From contig DAJP01000096.1 of assembly GCA_002496355.1 (NCBI GenBank), positions 6,508 to 13,544 of the forward strand: DNA of 7,037 nucleotides. The letters are read 5' to 3'. Source of the stretch: Euryarchaeota archaeon UBA346 (GTDB lineage: Archaea > Thermoplasmatota > E2 > DHVEG-1). The notes under the pieces were generated by a model. It was given only the letters and a program-made list of their open reading frames with translations. It ran no database searches and was not told the origin of the DNA. A program made the translations under genes and the position numbers. Positions 5,640 to 7,037 of the stretch are shown in pieces. Positions within the stretch are counted from its first letter, which is position 1, and each line of letters opens with the position of its first letter.

Positions 5640-7037
5640 TTAATCGAGGAGAATGCGCAGGAATGGGAACGCATGTGGGAATCGTTGCATGAATCCCTGG
5701 AGAATGTCAAGAAGTGTCAAATGATACTGGTATGGTGTCGCAAGCGTGACTGAGATCGTATCAGTATCACTGAAATTCTGGCTGTTTACAATCGTTATCT
5801 GTCCCGAAAACTCAGTATTTCTTTTGAATGGTGCTTTGATGGTCACATTGATGGTGATGGGACCTTCTTCAGGGGTCAGGTGATCTCCTTTGGACGGGGT
5901 AAATGTCCAGTCGCCCCAGTCCGGCCATTCGGTGATATTCCAACTGAGATTCGTCATCGCCGCACCAACATTCTCTACGGTAAAACTTCCCGTGATGGTG
6001 GACCGTGGTTTGACGTCAACCCAGGTGAGGGAACCATTGCAGCGTAGTTTCTCATGGATTTTGTAGCCAGTATGCAAGGAGACCGGTATTGTGGATGAAT
6101 CGGTACTGTTCTCGAGGTTCTGAATTTTGATTTCCCCGGTGAACAGATGATCCTCTTCATTTGGTGCAACAACAGAGACAGTAACGGTGGTTGGTCCTTC
6201 CTCTGGTTTGAGATTATTTCCATTGGATGGTGCGAAGCTCCATTCTCCCCAGGTTGGCCATTCAGTGATTTCCCAATCAAGATTCGAATCCGCTTCACCA
6301 ATATTGCTGACAGTAAAGCTACCTGTGACGGTCTCATTTGGTGTTACATTGTTCCACTCAAGTGATCCTTCGCAGGTTAAATCAGGGACCGCTGTGTTTT
6401 TGAGGATGTCGACGACTACTCCTTCGATTACTGTAAGTTCGTACGGAAGCTCCTCTGGGATGAGGTACCATCCGTTGTACGATCCACCCCATCCGAAGTT
6501 GATATGGTAATAATTGTCGGTGTTGTATCCATCAAGCACGACGTTATGACCCACGGTCCATCCTTCATTGACCACTGCAAGGTGTGCCGGGAGCGCATCT
6601 TTCATATTGCTAGACATTCGCTCATACAAATCTGGGTCATCTGCATCGAGTAAAGAAACAGTCGTGCAATTGAACCGTTGATATGCCTCAAAGGCTTGAT
6701 TCACCCCAAATGTCCCTGAACCACCAGAACCATATACTTGGGTTGCTGCGACACCGCAGGCGAAGGTGATTGCTGCTTTGTCATCATTGGTTGGTGGTAT
6801 TTGGTTTTCATAATGGGATTGAAGTGTTTGAAGATACGTGTTGAGTTGTGGGAATGATTTAAATCCATATTGCACAAAGTTATTGTCAATCCAATAATTG
6901 TTCCCACCATACGAATGATAATAATCATCACTATCGGTAAATGTCACATTCATGGTTGTGTTATGGTAGTTTAAGATCTGAGCTATGACGACCGAGGGAC
7001 AGCCAGCGACACTTCGTGCCCCTCCATTATAGAGGTC
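5640..7037 (-). CDS. Secreted C10 (streptopain-like) cysteine peptidase with two Ig-like domains, N-terminus cut off
   Basis: The frame is open to the window edge, so 465 C-terminal residues are visible; signal peptide, propeptide and true start lie outside. The first methionine in the visible frame (6953) is internal, because the catalytic-cysteine motif GARSVAGCPSVVIAQILNYH lies before it (Cys codon 7001-6999). A second C10 hallmark is 'ACGVAATQVYGSGGSG'. The catalytic His is in 'GWTVGHNVVLDGYN' (codon 6548-6546), followed by 'YYHINFGWGGSYNGWY'. The Cys-to-His distance of 151 residues is close to the 148 of streptococcal SpeB. The position of the SpeB active-site Trp357 is Phe here. After the peptidase domain come two tandem Trp-rich Ig-like domains (6383-6069 and 6050-5730) and a 29-residue tail. 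Many sequons fit an extracellular glycoprotein. It should cleave proteins outside the cell; targets are unknown. The family call is strong. Confidence 0.92.
   Translation of the reverse strand, partial: DLYNGGARSVAGCPSVVIAQILNYHNTTMNVTFTDSDDYYHSYGGNNYWIDNNFVQYGFKSFPQLNTYLQTLQSHYENQIPPTNDDKAAITFACGVAATQVYGSGGSGTFGVNQAFEAYQRFNCTTVSLLDADDPDLYERMSSNMKDALPAHLAVVNEGWTVGHNVVLDGYNTDNYYHINFGWGGSYNGWYLIPEELPYELTVIEGVVVDILKNTAVPDLTCEGSLEWNNVTPNETVTGSFTVSNIGEADSNLDWEITEWPTWGEWSFAPSNGNNLKPEEGPTTVTVSVVAPNEEDHLFTGEIKIQNLENSTDSSTIPVSLHTGYKIHEKLRCNGSLTWVDVKPRSTITGSFTVENVGAAMTNLSWNITEWPDWGDWTFTPSKGDHLTPEEGPITINVTIKAPFKRNTEFSGQITIVNSQNFSDTDTISVTLATPYQYHLTLLDILQGFMQRFPHAFPFLRILLD
5643..5729 (-). other. C-terminal tail of the peptidase with a candidate sorting or anchoring motif
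   Basis: The last 29 residues leave the Ig-like fold and form an amphipathic, aromatic segment, 'TLLDILQGFMQRFPHAFPF' followed by LRILLD. It is too polar for a membrane span. From memory, similar endings of the form RFPxxFPxLRxLL close other secreted Thermoplasmatota proteins that carry the same Ig-like domain. A sorting or attachment role is inference. Confidence 0.45.
5730..6383 (-). repeat. Two tandem Ig-like repeats within the C10 peptidase gene
   Basis: Two units of about 105 residues align without difficulty. Both share 'GSL-W--V-P---(V/I)TGSFTV-N-G', then 'ITEWP-WG-W-F-PS-G--L-PEEGP', then '--V-AP', 'F-G-I-I-N--N-(S/T)D' and a closing 'V-L-T-Y'. The copies have diverged at the protein level, so this is an old duplication rather than a recent DNA repeat. 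The fold looks like an all-beta CARDB/BACON-type accessory domain, possibly for adhesion or substrate binding; this is inferred from the pattern. Confidence 0.8.

Noticed and set aside
5975..6337. A 120-codon minus-strand ORF in another frame of the peptidase gene
   Set aside because: It overlaps the tandem repeat region, whose conserved reading frame is the peptidase frame; the alternative product is low-complexity and unlike any domain.
6187..6510. A 107-codon plus-strand ORF inside the peptidase gene
   Set aside because: It lies antisense to the well-conserved Ig-like and His-motif coding sequence, its translation has no recognisable pattern, and there is no promoter or ribosome binding site.
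5640..6953. A 437-residue protein starting at the ATG at 6953
   Set aside because: The same frame stays open to the window edge and encodes the catalytic-cysteine motif upstream of this ATG, so the methionine is internal and the gene is partial.
1..7037. tRNA, rRNA, CRISPR arrays, insertion sequences or attachment sites
   Set aside because: The window is almost wholly filled by recognisable coding sequence. The gaps are at most about 125 bases and show no cloverleaf, repeat-spacer pattern, terminal inverted repeats or transposase.

Overview
The window looks like archaeal chromosome, most likely a non-halophilic euryarchaeon and by my reading a Thermoplasmatota-type lineage. This is inference, because there is no rRNA or other marker gene here. 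It rests on four things. The GNAT gene has an archaeal BRE/TATA promoter placed for a leaderless transcript. The secreted proteins carry many N-glycosylation sequons. Two proteins resemble archaea-only families (DUF7286 and the sarcinarray family). A secreted peptidase carries a Trp-rich Ig-like repeat and a C-terminal tail that I associate from memory with Thermoplasmatota proteomes.

Left part (1-3603, + strand): the tail of a tightly coupled operon. A truncated gene (1-203) overlaps the next start by ATGA. A 920-residue N-terminally anchored, heavily sequon-bearing protein follows; I match it to DUF7286. Next comes a 211-residue protein with a signal peptide, one extracellular domain and a C-terminal membrane anchor, resembling sarcinarray-family proteins. 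In haloarchaea, DUF7286 genes lie in clusters with a type II/IV secretion ATPase and TadC-like membrane proteins. The upstream, unseen part of this operon may therefore encode a Tad-like or type IV-pilus-like surface machine. That is a prediction, not something visible here.

Middle part (3607-5514, - strand): a GNAT acetyltransferase converges on the operon with only 3 bases between stop codons. Upstream of it lies a cobalamin-domain radical SAM protein of the BchE-like class. A promoter and a probable terminator between these two suggest separate transcription units.

Right part (5640-7037, - strand): a C10 (streptopain-like) cysteine peptidase, cut off at its N-terminus by the window edge. 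The catalytic Cys and His are both present, followed by two tandem Ig-like domains and a short conserved-looking tail. Its true start and signal peptide lie outside the window.

The three intergenic gaps (3604-3606, 4051-4110, 5515-5639) hold only the short signals listed. I see no tRNA, rRNA, CRISPR array, insertion sequence or integrase. The most interesting material is the surface/secretion operon tail and the archaeal C10 peptidase with its repeat and tail architecture. I did not find convincing evidence of a wholly new system.
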